The translations under genes and the position numbers were made by a program. A DNA stretch of 64,000 bases, taken from Firmicutes bacterium UBA3738. GTDB lineage: Bacteria > Bacillota > Clostridia > Peptostreptococcales > Anaerovoracaceae. The stretch covers positions 1-64,000 of the forward strand of contig DFGY01000043.1 in assembly GCA_002372505.1 (NCBI GenBank), given 5' to 3'. Positions 36,780 through 45,502 of the stretch are shown in pieces. Position 1 is the first letter of the stretch, and the number at the start of each line of letters is the position of its first letter. The notes beneath the pieces were generated by a model. That model was not told where the DNA came from. It did not search any database and worked only from the letters and a program-made list of their open reading frames with translations.

Positions 36780-38534
36780 ATGACCAATAAAAATATCGAC
36801 GAACTTTTTTCAGAATATGTACCGCTCCCCCTATGTATTATAGGAGAGAACGGCAAAATACAGAGCGTCAGCTCAAAAATCGGAGAGGTGTTCCTTTACG
36901 ACGAACTCGTAGGCAGCGACATTTTCGCTCTGACGGGAATATCGAAGGAGCAGCTTAAGGATGCGGCAGCCAGCGGTGAACAGCTTATTTACCGGGGCAG
37001 CAGCAAAACCTTTAAGGTGTCCGTAGCATTTACGGGCGATGACAATGAAAGTACACTTCTGTATTTTACGGATATATCCGATTTCGAAGAAATGCAGGAG
37101 AGATATAAAAAGGAGCAGGCTTGCTACGCAGTAGTAAACGTAGACAACTACGACGAACTGGTTGCCAGCACTGCCGAAGAGAACCAGGCAGAGGTCATGT
37201 CCCAGATAGACAGATGTATCAGATCCTGGGGAGCCAGCGTTGAAGCTTCCGTTACAAGATACAAGTCTCATATGTACATGGTCATATTTGAGAACAGCTA
37301 TTTCCTCCAGCAGGAGAGGAGCAAATTCCCGGTTCTCGACGAAGTCAGGGAAATCGAAACAGAAGGAGATTTCCCCATAACTCTTTCCATCGGTATAGGC
37401 CTGGGAGGCACTACCCCGGCGGGAAACGACACCTTTGCCGTCGAAGCACTGGATCTGGCGCTGGCAAGAGGCGGAGACCAGGCCGTAGTAAAGGAAGGAG
37501 ACAACATTTCCTTCTACGGCGGGAAGACCCAGACTGTGGAAAAGGGAAACAAGGGCAAGTCAAGAATAATCGGCCACGCCTTAAGGGGCCTCATAGATAC
37601 GGCGAAGAATGTTATAATAATGGGACATGTGAGTCCGGACATGGACTGCTTTGGTGCAGCTCTGGGAATATACAGACTTTCAAAACCCAGAAACAAGAAC
37701 ACCTACATTCTCATAAACGAATATAACGAAGCACTGGAAAGCATATATGAAACAGCAATGAAGGAAGGCGAGTACGACATAATCAAAAATCCGAAAGCCC
37801 TCGCCATGGCTGACGATGATACGCTGCTCATAGTTGTGGACACACACAGACCCAGCATTACCGAGTGTCCGGAGCTTCTTGAAAAAGCAAAGAATATAGC
37901 GGTCATAGACCATCACCGCAAGGGAGAGGAATTTATAGAAAATCCTACTCTGGCATATACGGAGCCCTACGCATCATCCGCATCGGAGCTCGTTACGGAG
38001 ATACTTCAGTACACAATTGAGCGCAGGGACCTGGAGCAAATTGAAGCAGAGGCCCTCCTTGCCGGAATCATGGTGGATACAAACAGATTTTCTGTGAAGA
38101 CAGGCGTGCGTACCTTCGAGGCGGCGGCCTGGCTGAAGCGCGCCGGGGCAGACACGGCAGACGTAAAGCGCTTCTTCCAGATAACCAGGGATTCCTTCAC
38201 CCTCAGGGCGGGAGGAATAGGCGCCGCAGAATTTGACGACAACGGATTTGCCTACTCCATCATCCAAGGCGAAAACGAGAATGCCCAGATTATAAATTCC
38301 CAGGTAGCCGATGAGCTGCTGACCGTAAAGGGAGTAAGAGGCAGCTTTGTCGTAGGAAGAAATGAAGAGGGAACAACCGTTGTAAGTGCCAGATCCATAG
38401 GCAATCTGAATGTACAGGTAATAATGGAAAGCTTTGAAGGCGGCGGTCATATGAATACTGCCGGGGCGCAGATGGACATGCCACCGGAAGAAGCCATAGA
38501 AGCTATAAAGAAAATGACAGGGAGAATAAAATGA
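36780..38534 (+). CDS. gdpP: GdpP-like DHH-family cyclic-di-AMP phosphodiesterase, no membrane helices
   Basis: A 584-residue protein with the GdpP order PAS, degenerate GGDEF, DHH, DHHA1, but without the two N-terminal membrane helices of the usual ~650-residue enzyme. PAS is about 12-100. The degenerate GGDEF is about 113-250, with GGDQ at 231-234. The DHH core has GHVSPDMD (282-289), DTHRPS and DHH in VIDHHRKG; DHHA1 ends with FEGGGHMNTAGAQ. All metal ligands seem present. GAGGAGG precedes the ATG and a terminator lies just before it, so the short N-terminus is real. It overlaps rplI by 4 nt, the standard order. Confidence 0.9.
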   Translation: MTNKNIDELFSEYVPLPLCIIGENGKIQSVSSKIGEVFLYDELVGSDIFALTGISKEQLKDAAASGEQLIYRGSSKTFKVSVAFTGDDNESTLLYFTDISDFEEMQERYKKEQACYAVVNVDNYDELVASTAEENQAEVMSQIDRCIRSWGASVEASVTRYKSHMYMVIFENSYFLQQERSKFPVLDEVREIETEGDFPITLSIGIGLGGTTPAGNDTFAVEALDLALARGGDQAVVKEGDNISFYGGKTQTVEKGNKGKSRIIGHALRGLIDTAKNVIIMGHVSPDMDCFGAALGIYRLSKPRNKNTYILINEYNEALESIYETAMKEGEYDIIKNPKALAMADDDTLLIVVDTHRPSITECPELLEKAKNIAVIDHHRKGEEFIENPTLAYTEPYASSASELVTEILQYTIERRDLEQIEAEALLAGIMVDTNRFSVKTGVRTFEAAAWLKRAGADTADVKRFFQITRDSFTLRAGGIGAAEFDDNGFAYSIIQGENENAQIINSQVADELLTVKGVRGSFVVGRNEEGTTVVSARSIGNLNVQVIMESFEGGGHMNTAGAQMDMPPEEAIEAIKKMTGRIK

Positions 38535-38980
38535 TAGTAATACTCACAAAAGATGTAAAAGGTACAGGTAAGGCAGGGGACGTGGTAAAGGTAAACGACG
38601 GATATGCGCGCAACATGCTCATTCCCCGTGGCCTGGCAAAGGAAGCTACCGACGGCAACGTAAGAAGCCTGGAAAAGCAGAAGAAAATCATGGCTGAAAA
38701 ACAGGCTGCAAATAAGCAGGCTGCCCAGGAGCTGGCAGAGAAAATCGGTCAGCTGACAGTGCAGATTGTATCCAAGGGCGGCGACAGCGGAAGACTCTTC
38801 GGCTCAATCACTTCAATGGATATTGCCGATGCCTTGGCTGAGCAGCACGATATCAAAGTTGACAAGAAAAAAATCGTTTTGGACAGTCCCATAAAGGAGA
38901 CCGGCGAGCACCAGGTAAAAGTAAAGGTTTATCCTGAAGTGTCCGCAGATCTTAAAGTTAATATAACTGTTGAACAGTAA
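38531..38980 (+). CDS. rplI: 50S ribosomal protein L9
   Basis: A 149-residue L9: N-terminal MIVILTKDVKGTGKAGDVVKVNDGYARNMLIPRGLA, a long connecting helix, and a C-terminal RNA-binding domain. It overlaps gdpP by 4 nt and is followed by dnaB, as in B. subtilis. Confidence 0.98.
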   Translation: MIVILTKDVKGTGKAGDVVKVNDGYARNMLIPRGLAKEATDGNVRSLEKQKKIMAEKQAANKQAAQELAEKIGQLTVQIVSKGGDSGRLFGSITSMDIADALAEQHDIKVDKKKIVLDSPIKETGEHQVKVKVYPEVSADLKVNITVEQ

Positions 38981-39003
38981 AGAAGAACAATAAGGAAGAT
39001 ATT

Positions 39004-40332
39004 ATGGCAGACAGGATTCCCCCACATAGCATGGAAGCGGAAAGATCCATTCTCGGTGCCTCAATGCTGGACGAAAGCGCCCTGGTGGACGTTGCCGAAA
39101 AGGTTAACCCGAAGGATTTCTATAACAAGGCCCACGGTGAAATATTCGCGGCTATACTTGAGCTGCATAAAAACAATTCCCCGGTGGACTCTCTTACAGT
39201 AAGTGAAGAGTTGTCTAAAAGGGGCGCCCTTGACATGGTGGGAGGAAGAGCCTATGTGGCAGGACTGGCATCTGAAGTGCCGTCTATTTCCAACGCCGGC
39301 GAGTATGCAAAGATTGTAGCCGAGAAGGCCCTTCTTAGAAATCTCATCGTCGTGTCCGACGACATAGTTAACAAGAGCTACGCCGACGAAGTAGGCGCCG
39401 AAGGAATGCTGGACTTTGCCGAGCAGCAGATACTGGACATTGCCAAGGGCAGGCAGAACAGAAATGTGGTTGCCCTTAGCGACATTCTGCTGGACAACAT
39501 AGAATTGATAAACGAAAGATCCAAAATCGGCAGCAACCTTACGGGAGTTACTACCGGCTTTGTTGATCTGGACAAGAGAACATCCGGGCTGCAAAAGTCG
39601 GATTTAATAATTATCGCAGCCAGACCATCCATGGGTAAGACGGCCTTCTCCCTTTGCCTGGCCAGAAACGCGGCAGTGAAGGGAAACAAGGTTATGTATT
39701 TCAGTCTGGAAATGAACAAGGAGCTCCTCACTCAGAGATTCCTGGCCATGGAGGCAATGATAGACGCCGGCAGGCTCAGGACAGGAGAGCTTAATCCGGA
39801 AGACTGGAAGGAGCTTTCCAAGGCGGCGGATTCCCTGGACAAAGTAGACATATTCATAGACGACACGCCGGGAATGAAGCTGATGGAAATGAAGAACAAG
39901 TGCAGGCGCATAAAAGAAAGCACCGGCCTGGATCTTGTAATCGTCGACTACCTCCAGCTCATGGAAATCGGCGGCGCAGTAGAGAGCAGGCAGCTGGAAG
40001 TTTCAGCTCTTTCAAGACAGCTGAAGCAAATGGCAAGGGAACTTGAGTGTCCCGTAGTCGTTCTTTCCCAGCTGAACCGTGCATCGGAAACCAGAAAGGA
40101 CAGCAGACCTATACTTTCCGACATAAGAGAATCCGGAGCCATAGAGCAGGATGCCGACGTTGTGCTCATGCTCTACAGGGATGAAGTGTATAATCCGGAA
40201 ACCACGGAGCATCCCGGGGAGTGCGAAGTAATTATAGCCAAGCAGCGTAACGGCCCCATCGGAACGGTAGAGCTTCGCTGGCTGGCGCCTTACACAAAGT
40301 TCGTTAACAAGAGCTTCGGAGGGAATCAGTGA
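39004..40332 (+). CDS. dnaB: replicative DNA helicase
   Basis: A 442-residue DnaB-type helicase (named DnaC in B. subtilis). It forms the hexamer that unwinds DNA at the fork. The N-terminal collar begins RIPPHSMEAERSILGASMLD. The RecA-like motor has Walker A ARPSMGKTA (206-214), Walker B LVIVDYLQLM and SDIRESGAIEQDADVV. Length is normal. It overlaps the DnaD-like gene by 4 nt, suggesting that helicase and loader parts are made together. Confidence 0.98.
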   Translation: MADRIPPHSMEAERSILGASMLDESALVDVAEKVNPKDFYNKAHGEIFAAILELHKNNSPVDSLTVSEELSKRGALDMVGGRAYVAGLASEVPSISNAGEYAKIVAEKALLRNLIVVSDDIVNKSYADEVGAEGMLDFAEQQILDIAKGRQNRNVVALSDILLDNIELINERSKIGSNLTGVTTGFVDLDKRTSGLQKSDLIIIAARPSMGKTAFSLCLARNAAVKGNKVMYFSLEMNKELLTQRFLAMEAMIDAGRLRTGELNPEDWKELSKAADSLDKVDIFIDDTPGMKLMEMKNKCRRIKESTGLDLVIVDYLQLMEIGGAVESRQLEVSALSRQLKQMARELECPVVVLSQLNRASETRKDSRPILSDIRESGAIEQDADVVLMLYRDEVYNPETTEHPGECEVIIAKQRNGPIGTVELRWLAPYTKFVNKSFGGNQ

Positions 40333-41516
40333 AATTAGAAAAGCAGGCGGGACATACACTTTATCTGGGTGATACGTCCGTTGAGAATATATTCATAAGC
40401 GAATACATGCCGGAAGCGCCGGGTGACTTTGTAAAGGTCTACCTGGCTTGCTTAATGTATGCGGAAAGAGCCGGGGAAATAAGCACCTCGGAAATTGCAA
40501 AGGGTCTCATGTGCAGCGAAGAAGACGTTGAGAAAGCTCTTGAATACTGGAGCCGAGCCGGCATAATAAGGAAAACCGGCGAGGGAATAAAGTTCCTTTC
40601 ACTTAGAGAGCAGCTTTACGGAAATGGCAGCGGCAAGGGGGCACCTACTCCGGACAGCAGCCGCAAGCTTATGAACGATGAGCGGGTCGCCAAAATGTTT
40701 GACCGCATTGAGCAGTATACAAAGGAATATTTGCAGCCGACTCAGATGCAGACCATACTTGGCTGGCTGACGGATTACGATGCCAGCTGCGAGGTTGTTG
40801 AGGCGGCATATAAATACTGCGCCGAAATCGGCAAGACAAATATCCGCTACGTAGATGCAGTGGTGAGAAGCTGGACAGGCAAGGGCATCCATACTCAGGA
40901 AGAAATCGACGAGCTCCTCGAGAATATGGACCGCAGACACGCAGTGCATAAGAGAGTCATGCGCGCTCTGGGATTCACCCGCAACGCCACAGAGGCGGAA
41001 AGGGAAATAATCAGCGCATGGGTGGACGACCTTTCCTGCTCCATGGAGGAAATACTGGAGGCTTGCAGCAAAACCAGCGGCATTTCCAATCCCAATGTGA
41101 ACTACGTGGACAGCGTACTTAGAAACCGCAAGAACAGCGTAAACAAAGGCGCATCCACAAATAAGATTATGGATTACTACGCAAGGCTGAGAGAGCAGGC
41201 AGCGGAGGATGCGGCGAAAAGGCGCCGGGAAGTGTACGCTTACGTTCCCCGCATTGAGCAGATTGACGGAGAGCTTAAAGACAGCAACTTCGAGCTGACC
41301 AAGGCTCTTATGAGCGGCGGAGACAGCTCTGTAATCAGAGGGAAAATCGAGGCACTGTCAGCAGAACGCGACAGCCTTCTGACTGAGAACAACATTCCTA
41401 TTGACTATATGAATATCAGACCTCGCTGCAGGGTATGCGGGGACACGGGCATAACAAAAGAAGGCGCAAGGTGCCAGTGCTACGAAGAAGTGGCAGAGCT
41501 GGCAGCTAACGCCTGA
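40329..41516 (+). CDS. DnaD-domain primosome protein ending in a DnaC-type zinc motif
   Basis: A 395-residue protein overlapping dnaB by 4 nt. It has a winged-helix N-terminus (about 30-100) and two DnaD/DnaB_2 domains (about 120-195 and 205-275, with YVDAVVRSW and YVDSVLRN signatures). The C-terminal ~85 residues (PRIEQIDGEL..., then C367-x2-C370-GDTG-...-C382-x-C384) look like the N-terminal zinc region of the DnaC/DnaI helicase loaders that usually follow in Clostridia. The AAA+ part of such a loader is absent, and the next gene is unrelated and opposite. It probably helps load the helicase. Confidence 0.8.
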   Translation: MKLEKQAGHTLYLGDTSVENIFISEYMPEAPGDFVKVYLACLMYAERAGEISTSEIAKGLMCSEEDVEKALEYWSRAGIIRKTGEGIKFLSLREQLYGNGSGKGAPTPDSSRKLMNDERVAKMFDRIEQYTKEYLQPTQMQTILGWLTDYDASCEVVEAAYKYCAEIGKTNIRYVDAVVRSWTGKGIHTQEEIDELLENMDRRHAVHKRVMRALGFTRNATEAEREIISAWVDDLSCSMEEILEACSKTSGISNPNVNYVDSVLRNRKNSVNKGASTNKIMDYYARLREQAAEDAAKRRREVYAYVPRIEQIDGELKDSNFELTKALMSGGDSSVIRGKIEALSAERDSLLTENNIPIDYMNIRPRCRVCGDTGITKEGARCQCYEEVAELAANA

Positions 41517-41521
41517 TTATT

Positions 41522-42274
41522 CTAACGCATGATTACGCGGCCGAATTCCACCGATGGATCTTCGGCGTTTGTGAGAAGGCACATCAGGCCTTCGTCTGAT
41601 TTAAGTAAAGTACTGCATACAGTGTCGCCTTTGCGGCACTCTTTTTTATATGAAACCAGCAGCTCTTTAAGATTTCCCACTGTGTAGAGTTCATCGGGAA
41701 TGGTATCCAGAGCCCAGTCAATATACACGGCATTGTTGGCGTGGCCGTTGGTGTCCGTGTCGTGGCGGAGAACCGGGAAAGTCATCGTGTTAATTTCTTC
41801 GGCGTCTTCCGGAAAGTCCATGTTGTAGTCCTCTTCCGCGCAGGGTCTGGGCTCGTCGAAGAGATATGCCGAGAAGAAGTCCGGATCCAGCTTGGCCGGG
41901 CGTCTCTTGTTTGTGTCCATCATTACCCAGCGGGAGCAGGCCCTTGCAAAGACATTACCATCTGCGTCCTTCAGACAGAAATCACGGTCTGCCTGGCTGC
42001 GTTTGTGAGGGCTGGTCCATGTGTCGCAAGTAAAGGTTGCGCCGTCAAAGGGCATCTCACCAAAGACAATGTGCCAGTTTAAAAGAATCCATCCGCAGTG
42101 ATTGTCGTGGAACCAGTCCAAAGTGTACCCGCCTGCGTTGGAATGGAGTATAGCAATATTCTGAAAGCAGTCTATGGCCGCCCTCGGCGACAGCCTGCCG
42201 TCAGAAGTAACATCCGAATAATCAACCATATATTCATGAGTGAAGCATTCACCCGTACCTACATTTAATTCCAT
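41522..42274 (-). CDS. acyl-ACP thioesterase
   Basis: A 250-residue double-hotdog enzyme of the FatA/FatB type, releasing fatty acids from acyl carrier protein. Seen: the N-terminal YSDVTSDGRLSPRAAIDCFQNIA block, GWILLNWHIVF, SRWVMMDTNKRRPAKL, and the second hotdog RHDTDTNGHANNAVYIDWALD with the catalytic-region Asn/His. AGAGGTGA precedes the ATG. Its promoter is an extended -10 next to a family-A repeat. The chain length released cannot be predicted. Confidence 0.9.
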   Translation of the reverse strand: MELNVGTGECFTHEYMVDYSDVTSDGRLSPRAAIDCFQNIAILHSNAGGYTLDWFHDNHCGWILLNWHIVFGEMPFDGATFTCDTWTSPHKRSQADRDFCLKDADGNVFARACSRWVMMDTNKRRPAKLDPDFFSAYLFDEPRPCAEEDYNMDFPEDAEEINTMTFPVLRHDTDTNGHANNAVYIDWALDTIPDELYTVGNLKELLVSYKKECRKGDTVCSTLLKSDEGLMCLLTNAEDPSVEFGRVIMR

Positions 42275-42303
42275 AGTTAGTCACCTCTTTCTTACCGCAG
42301 GCT

Positions 42304-42312
42304 ATTATATCA
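42304..42312 (-). promoter_or_regulatory. extended -10 promoter of the thioesterase gene
   Basis: On the minus strand TGTGATATAAT: a TATAAT (42309-42304) with an upstream TG. The family-A palindrome ends 7 bp away. No good -35 is seen at 17 nt. Confidence 0.55.
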
Positions 42313-42318
42313 CAAAAC

Positions 42319-42386
42319 CCGTTTCACGGGGACAGGCTTTTTGTTTCACCTCCGGGTGAAACAAAAAGCCTGTCCCCGTGAAACGG
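42319..42386. repeat. perfect 32-bp family-A palindrome (REPIN-like)
   Basis: The left arm 42319-42350 begins CCGTTTCACGGGGACAGG and ends TTGTTTCACC. The right arm 42355-42386 is its exact complement. The loop is TCCG. It lies between divergent promoters and could fold into a very stable hairpin. Confidence 0.9.
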
Positions 42387-42388
42387 TA

Positions 42389-42446
42389 TTCTACAAAAAC
42401 AAAAACTTTCTACAACTTTCTACAAAAACAAAAACTTTCTACAAGT
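42389..42446 (+). repeat. 29-bp tandem duplication with four TTCTACA boxes
   Basis: 42389-42417 and 42418-42446 are identical at 28 of 29 positions. Each unit has TTCTACA at its start and 19 nt later. The last box lies at the -35 position of the ATPase promoter (TATAAT at 42461-42466), so a regulator may bind here. Confidence 0.65.
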
Positions 42447-42495
42447 TTATGAAAGTGTGCTATAATTGAGGAAGAGTGAAAAGGAGACGAGACAG

Positions 42496-43587
42496 ATGAG
42501 TATGAATCCGTTTACGCCGAATTTCGGTCAAGTGCCGAGGCATATTGCGGGACGCAGTCAAATAATATCGGATATAATGAACGCACTGGATGGTAATCTT
42601 GGCGACCCGGCCAGGACATCAATTCTTGTTGGTGCCAGAGGAACGGGAAAGACAGCACTCTTATCATATTTTGCGGCAGAGGCAGAGCAGCTTGGATGGA
42701 TTAGTATTAACGTTACATGTATACCGGGAATGCTTGAAGACATTCTGCAGCAAGTAGCATACAAGGCCAAAGAATTTGTAGGCAAAGAAAAAAAGGGCAA
42801 GATAAAGGGTGTATCTGTTGGGCAATTGTTCAGTATAGAATGGGAAACTTTAAAAGAAGACCATCAGAACTGGAGGACGGAAATCACAAAGGTTCTGGAC
42901 AAGCTTGAAAGTGAAGATATTGGTCTGCTGATTACTGTTGATGAGGTTACGGCAAGTTTGGGCGAAATGATTGAACTTGCTTCAATATATCAGTTGTTAG
43001 TGAGGGAAAACAGGAAAATATCGCTGCTCATGGCGGGACTTCCATCAGAGGTGTCGAGCTTATTAAACGATAGATCTGTTTCATTTCTGCGCAGGGCGAG
43101 TAATTATAACATGGGTAGAATTGAGGATTATGAAGTCGAGGAGGCTTTTGAAAATACAGTAATTGACGCAGGCAAAGAAATAAAACCGGAAGCTCTCACA
43201 AAAGCCGTAGGCGCGGTGAGAGGATTCCCTTATATGTTGCAGCTGGTAGGATATAGAGCTTGGCAGCAGGCAAAAAACAAAAAGTACATAAATGCAGAGG
43301 ATGTTGATAAAGCAATTGTTAAGGCTTCCAATGATTTTGAAAACAGAGTGCTTAAAGCGACATACAAAGAATTATCTCAGCAGGATATTGTTTTCTTAAA
43401 GGCAATGCTTGAAGACGAGAATGTTACGGAAATAAGCGCAATTGAAAAAAGAATTGGTAAACCATCGGGCTATGTTTCAAGATACAGAGCGCGGTTAATA
43501 GAAAGAGGAGTAATAGATTCACCGAGGAGAGGACAAGTACAATTTGCGTTACCGGGGATGAAAGAATTTCTGCAGGAACAAGAGTAA
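42496..43587 (+). CDS. AAA+ ATPase with C-terminal winged helix, function unknown
   Basis: A 363-residue STAND/ORC-like AAA+ protein. Walker A GARGTGKTALL is near residue 50 and Walker B LLITVDEV near 155; a sensor-like LLMAGLP follows. The C-terminal ~70 residues form a winged helix (AMLEDENVTEISAIEKRIGKPSGYVSRYRARLIERGVI). ATG 42496 follows AAAGGAG at 8 nt. Related proteins are annotated only as ATP-binding protein and are common in actinobacteria and some Clostridia. It has its own promoter with TTCTACA boxes and lies 18 nt before the DAHP synthase gene, with which it may be cotranscribed. Confidence 0.75.
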   Translation: MSMNPFTPNFGQVPRHIAGRSQIISDIMNALDGNLGDPARTSILVGARGTGKTALLSYFAAEAEQLGWISINVTCIPGMLEDILQQVAYKAKEFVGKEKKGKIKGVSVGQLFSIEWETLKEDHQNWRTEITKVLDKLESEDIGLLITVDEVTASLGEMIELASIYQLLVRENRKISLLMAGLPSEVSSLLNDRSVSFLRRASNYNMGRIEDYEVEEAFENTVIDAGKEIKPEALTKAVGAVRGFPYMLQLVGYRAWQQAKNKKYINAEDVDKAIVKASNDFENRVLKATYKELSQQDIVFLKAMLEDENVTEISAIEKRIGKPSGYVSRYRARLIERGVIDSPRRGQVQFALPGMKEFLQEQE

Positions 43588-43605
43588 GGAAGAAGGGAAA
43601 AGGAA

Positions 43606-44649
43606 ATGATTATTATTTTAAACGAAAATCCGGAACAAAAACAATTCGACAATTTGATTTCATGGCTCAAGAGCATGGATCTTAAAATCCATATGTCCCA
43701 GGGTATAAACACTACCATACTGGGTCTAGTTGGAGATACCAGTGGAGTGGATGAAGATCTCATAAAGGCTCTGGATATTGTTGACACGGTGAAGAGGGTA
43801 TCGGATCCCTTTAAGAACGCCAACAGAAAGTTCCATCCACTGGACACGGTAATTTCCTGTCCTATTAATGATGGGTCGGGACTTGTGTCGAAAATAGGCG
43901 GGGGGAACTTTTCCATTATCGCCGGGCCATGCTCCGTTGAAAGCGAGGAGCAGGTAATCTCCATAGCCAAGGACGTGAAGGCATCGGGGGCAGGGTTCTT
44001 ACGAGGCGGCGCCTTTAAGCCCAGGACTTCACCATACTCATTCCAGGGAATGAGAGCAACAGGATTAGAATATCTTAAGGAAGCGAAAGACGAAACAGGA
44101 CTGCCCATAGTTTCTGAAATAATGGATATATCTCAGCTGGATCTCTTCGATGATGTAGACGTAATTCAGGTGGGAGCGAGAAACATGCAGAACTTCGAGC
44201 TCCTCAAAGAGCTTGGACATATTAATAAACCCATACTTCTAAAGCGCGGCCTTTCCAGCACCCTGGAGGAGCTGCTCATGAGTGCGGAATACATTATGGC
44301 CGGCGGCAACGAAGAAGTAATTCTTTGCGAAAGAGGAATACGTACATTTGAGACGGCTACGAGAAACACTCTTGATCTGGCAGCCATCCCATGGCTTAAG
44401 GAAAAGAGCCACCTGCCGGTTATCGTGGATCCTTCCCATGCCACAGGCATAAGAGATCTGGTCCTGCCTATGGCACTTGCTGCAACAGCTGCAGGAGCAG
44501 ACGGACTCATGGTTGAAGTTCATAACGACCCGGCTCACGCACTTTGCGACGGACCCCAGTCACTGACTCCGGCACAGTTCCACGAGCTTGCCCTGGCAGT
44601 AGCTCAGATGAGACCTGTATCTTACAACGCTGTAGGAGGTGGGAACTAA
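43606..44649 (+). CDS. aroF: 3-deoxy-7-phosphoheptulonate (DAHP) synthase
   Basis: A 347-residue type I-beta DAHP synthase, the first step of the shikimate pathway (PEP plus erythrose-4-phosphate). The N-terminal ~80 residues are the ferredoxin-like domain typical of this class and linked to feedback control. The TIM barrel starts at IIAGPCSVES and has GAFKPRTSPYSFQG, VGARNMQNFELL, LLKRG and DPSHATG. Length fits the Thermotoga-type enzyme. Its stop overlaps the tyrA start by one base. Confidence 0.95.
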   Translation: MIIILNENPEQKQFDNLISWLKSMDLKIHMSQGINTTILGLVGDTSGVDEDLIKALDIVDTVKRVSDPFKNANRKFHPLDTVISCPINDGSGLVSKIGGGNFSIIAGPCSVESEEQVISIAKDVKASGAGFLRGGAFKPRTSPYSFQGMRATGLEYLKEAKDETGLPIVSEIMDISQLDLFDDVDVIQVGARNMQNFELLKELGHINKPILLKRGLSSTLEELLMSAEYIMAGGNEEVILCERGIRTFETATRNTLDLAAIPWLKEKSHLPVIVDPSHATGIRDLVLPMALAATAAGADGLMVEVHNDPAHALCDGPQSLTPAQFHELALAVAQMRPVSYNAVGGGN

Positions 44650-45491
44650 TGCTTATAGGGGTAGTTGGTCTGGGCCTCATCGGCGGCTCAATGGCAAAGG
44701 CTATAAATCAGAATACGGATTATAGCGTGTATGGCTACGATATAAATGAGTCCATATCGAAAAAGGCCGTACTGGTAGGAGCCACGGAAGGGGAGCTGAC
44801 GGAGGAAATGATCCCGGAATGCGATATGATATTCCTGGGACTTTATCCGGAGCAGACCATTCAGTTCATAAAAGAAAACGCTGCAAAATTTAAGCCGGAC
44901 TGCATAGTAATGGATGCCTGCGGCGTGAAAGAGGTAGTGGTGCGAGAAGTCGCGCCTCTCGCTGAGAAGCATGGATTCACGTTTATAGGTACCCACCCTA
45001 TGGCGGGCGTGGAGCACTCAGGCTTTGAGTATTCCAAGAAGGCGCTCTTCAATGGGGCGTCCCTTATACTGGTACCCCTCCATGGCACACCAATAGAAAA
45101 GGTTGATACGGTTATCAGGCTTGCCAAGCAAATCGGTTTTGCCCAGACCCCGGTGGCAGACCCGGAGGAGCACGACCGCAGAATAGCCTTTACTTCCCAG
45201 CTGGCCCACGTTGTATCCAGCGCATATGTAATGAGCCCAACGGCGCCGGACCACAATGGCTTTTCCGCAGGCAGCTACAGGGACATGACCAGAGTAGCCA
45301 AGCTTAACGAAGCTATGTGGACGGAGCTCTTTCTGGACAACCCGGAGTTTCTGGCCGATGAAATAGATGGACTAATCGATAGACTTAAAGAATTCAGCCA
45401 AGTAATCAGAGACAAAGACGAAGAAAAACTGTTCCAACTTCTGAAGGAAGGGCGCGAACGTAAACTTGAGATAGACGAAGAAATTTTTTAA
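44649..45491 (+). CDS. tyrA: prephenate dehydrogenase
   Basis: A 280-residue NAD(P)-dependent enzyme for tyrosine synthesis. The ATG at 44649 (overlapping TAATG) gives a protein starting MLIGVVGLGLIGGSMAKAI, the dinucleotide fold. The active-site blocks THPMAGVEHSG and FTSQLAHVVSSAYV, including the catalytic His, are present. There is no ACT domain, so feedback control may rest on the DAHP synthase. It sits between aroF and aroB, 11 nt ahead of aroB. Confidence 0.94.
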   Translation: MLIGVVGLGLIGGSMAKAINQNTDYSVYGYDINESISKKAVLVGATEGELTEEMIPECDMIFLGLYPEQTIQFIKENAAKFKPDCIVMDACGVKEVVVREVAPLAEKHGFTFIGTHPMAGVEHSGFEYSKKALFNGASLILVPLHGTPIEKVDTVIRLAKQIGFAQTPVADPEEHDRRIAFTSQLAHVVSSAYVMSPTAPDHNGFSAGSYRDMTRVAKLNEAMWTELFLDNPEFLADEIDGLIDRLKEFSQVIRDKDEEKLFQLLKEGRERKLEIDEEIF

Positions 45492-45502
45492 GGAGATAAT
45501 CT

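Noticed and set aside
41516..42274. Remains of a DnaC/DnaI ATPase after the DnaD gene
   Set aside because: The plus strand shows no Walker motifs there; the region is filled by the opposite-strand thioesterase gene.
42319..42386. parS pair in the family-A palindrome
   Set aside because: Each arm has only one half-site (GTTTCACG) followed by GGGACAGG, so it is not a parS palindrome.
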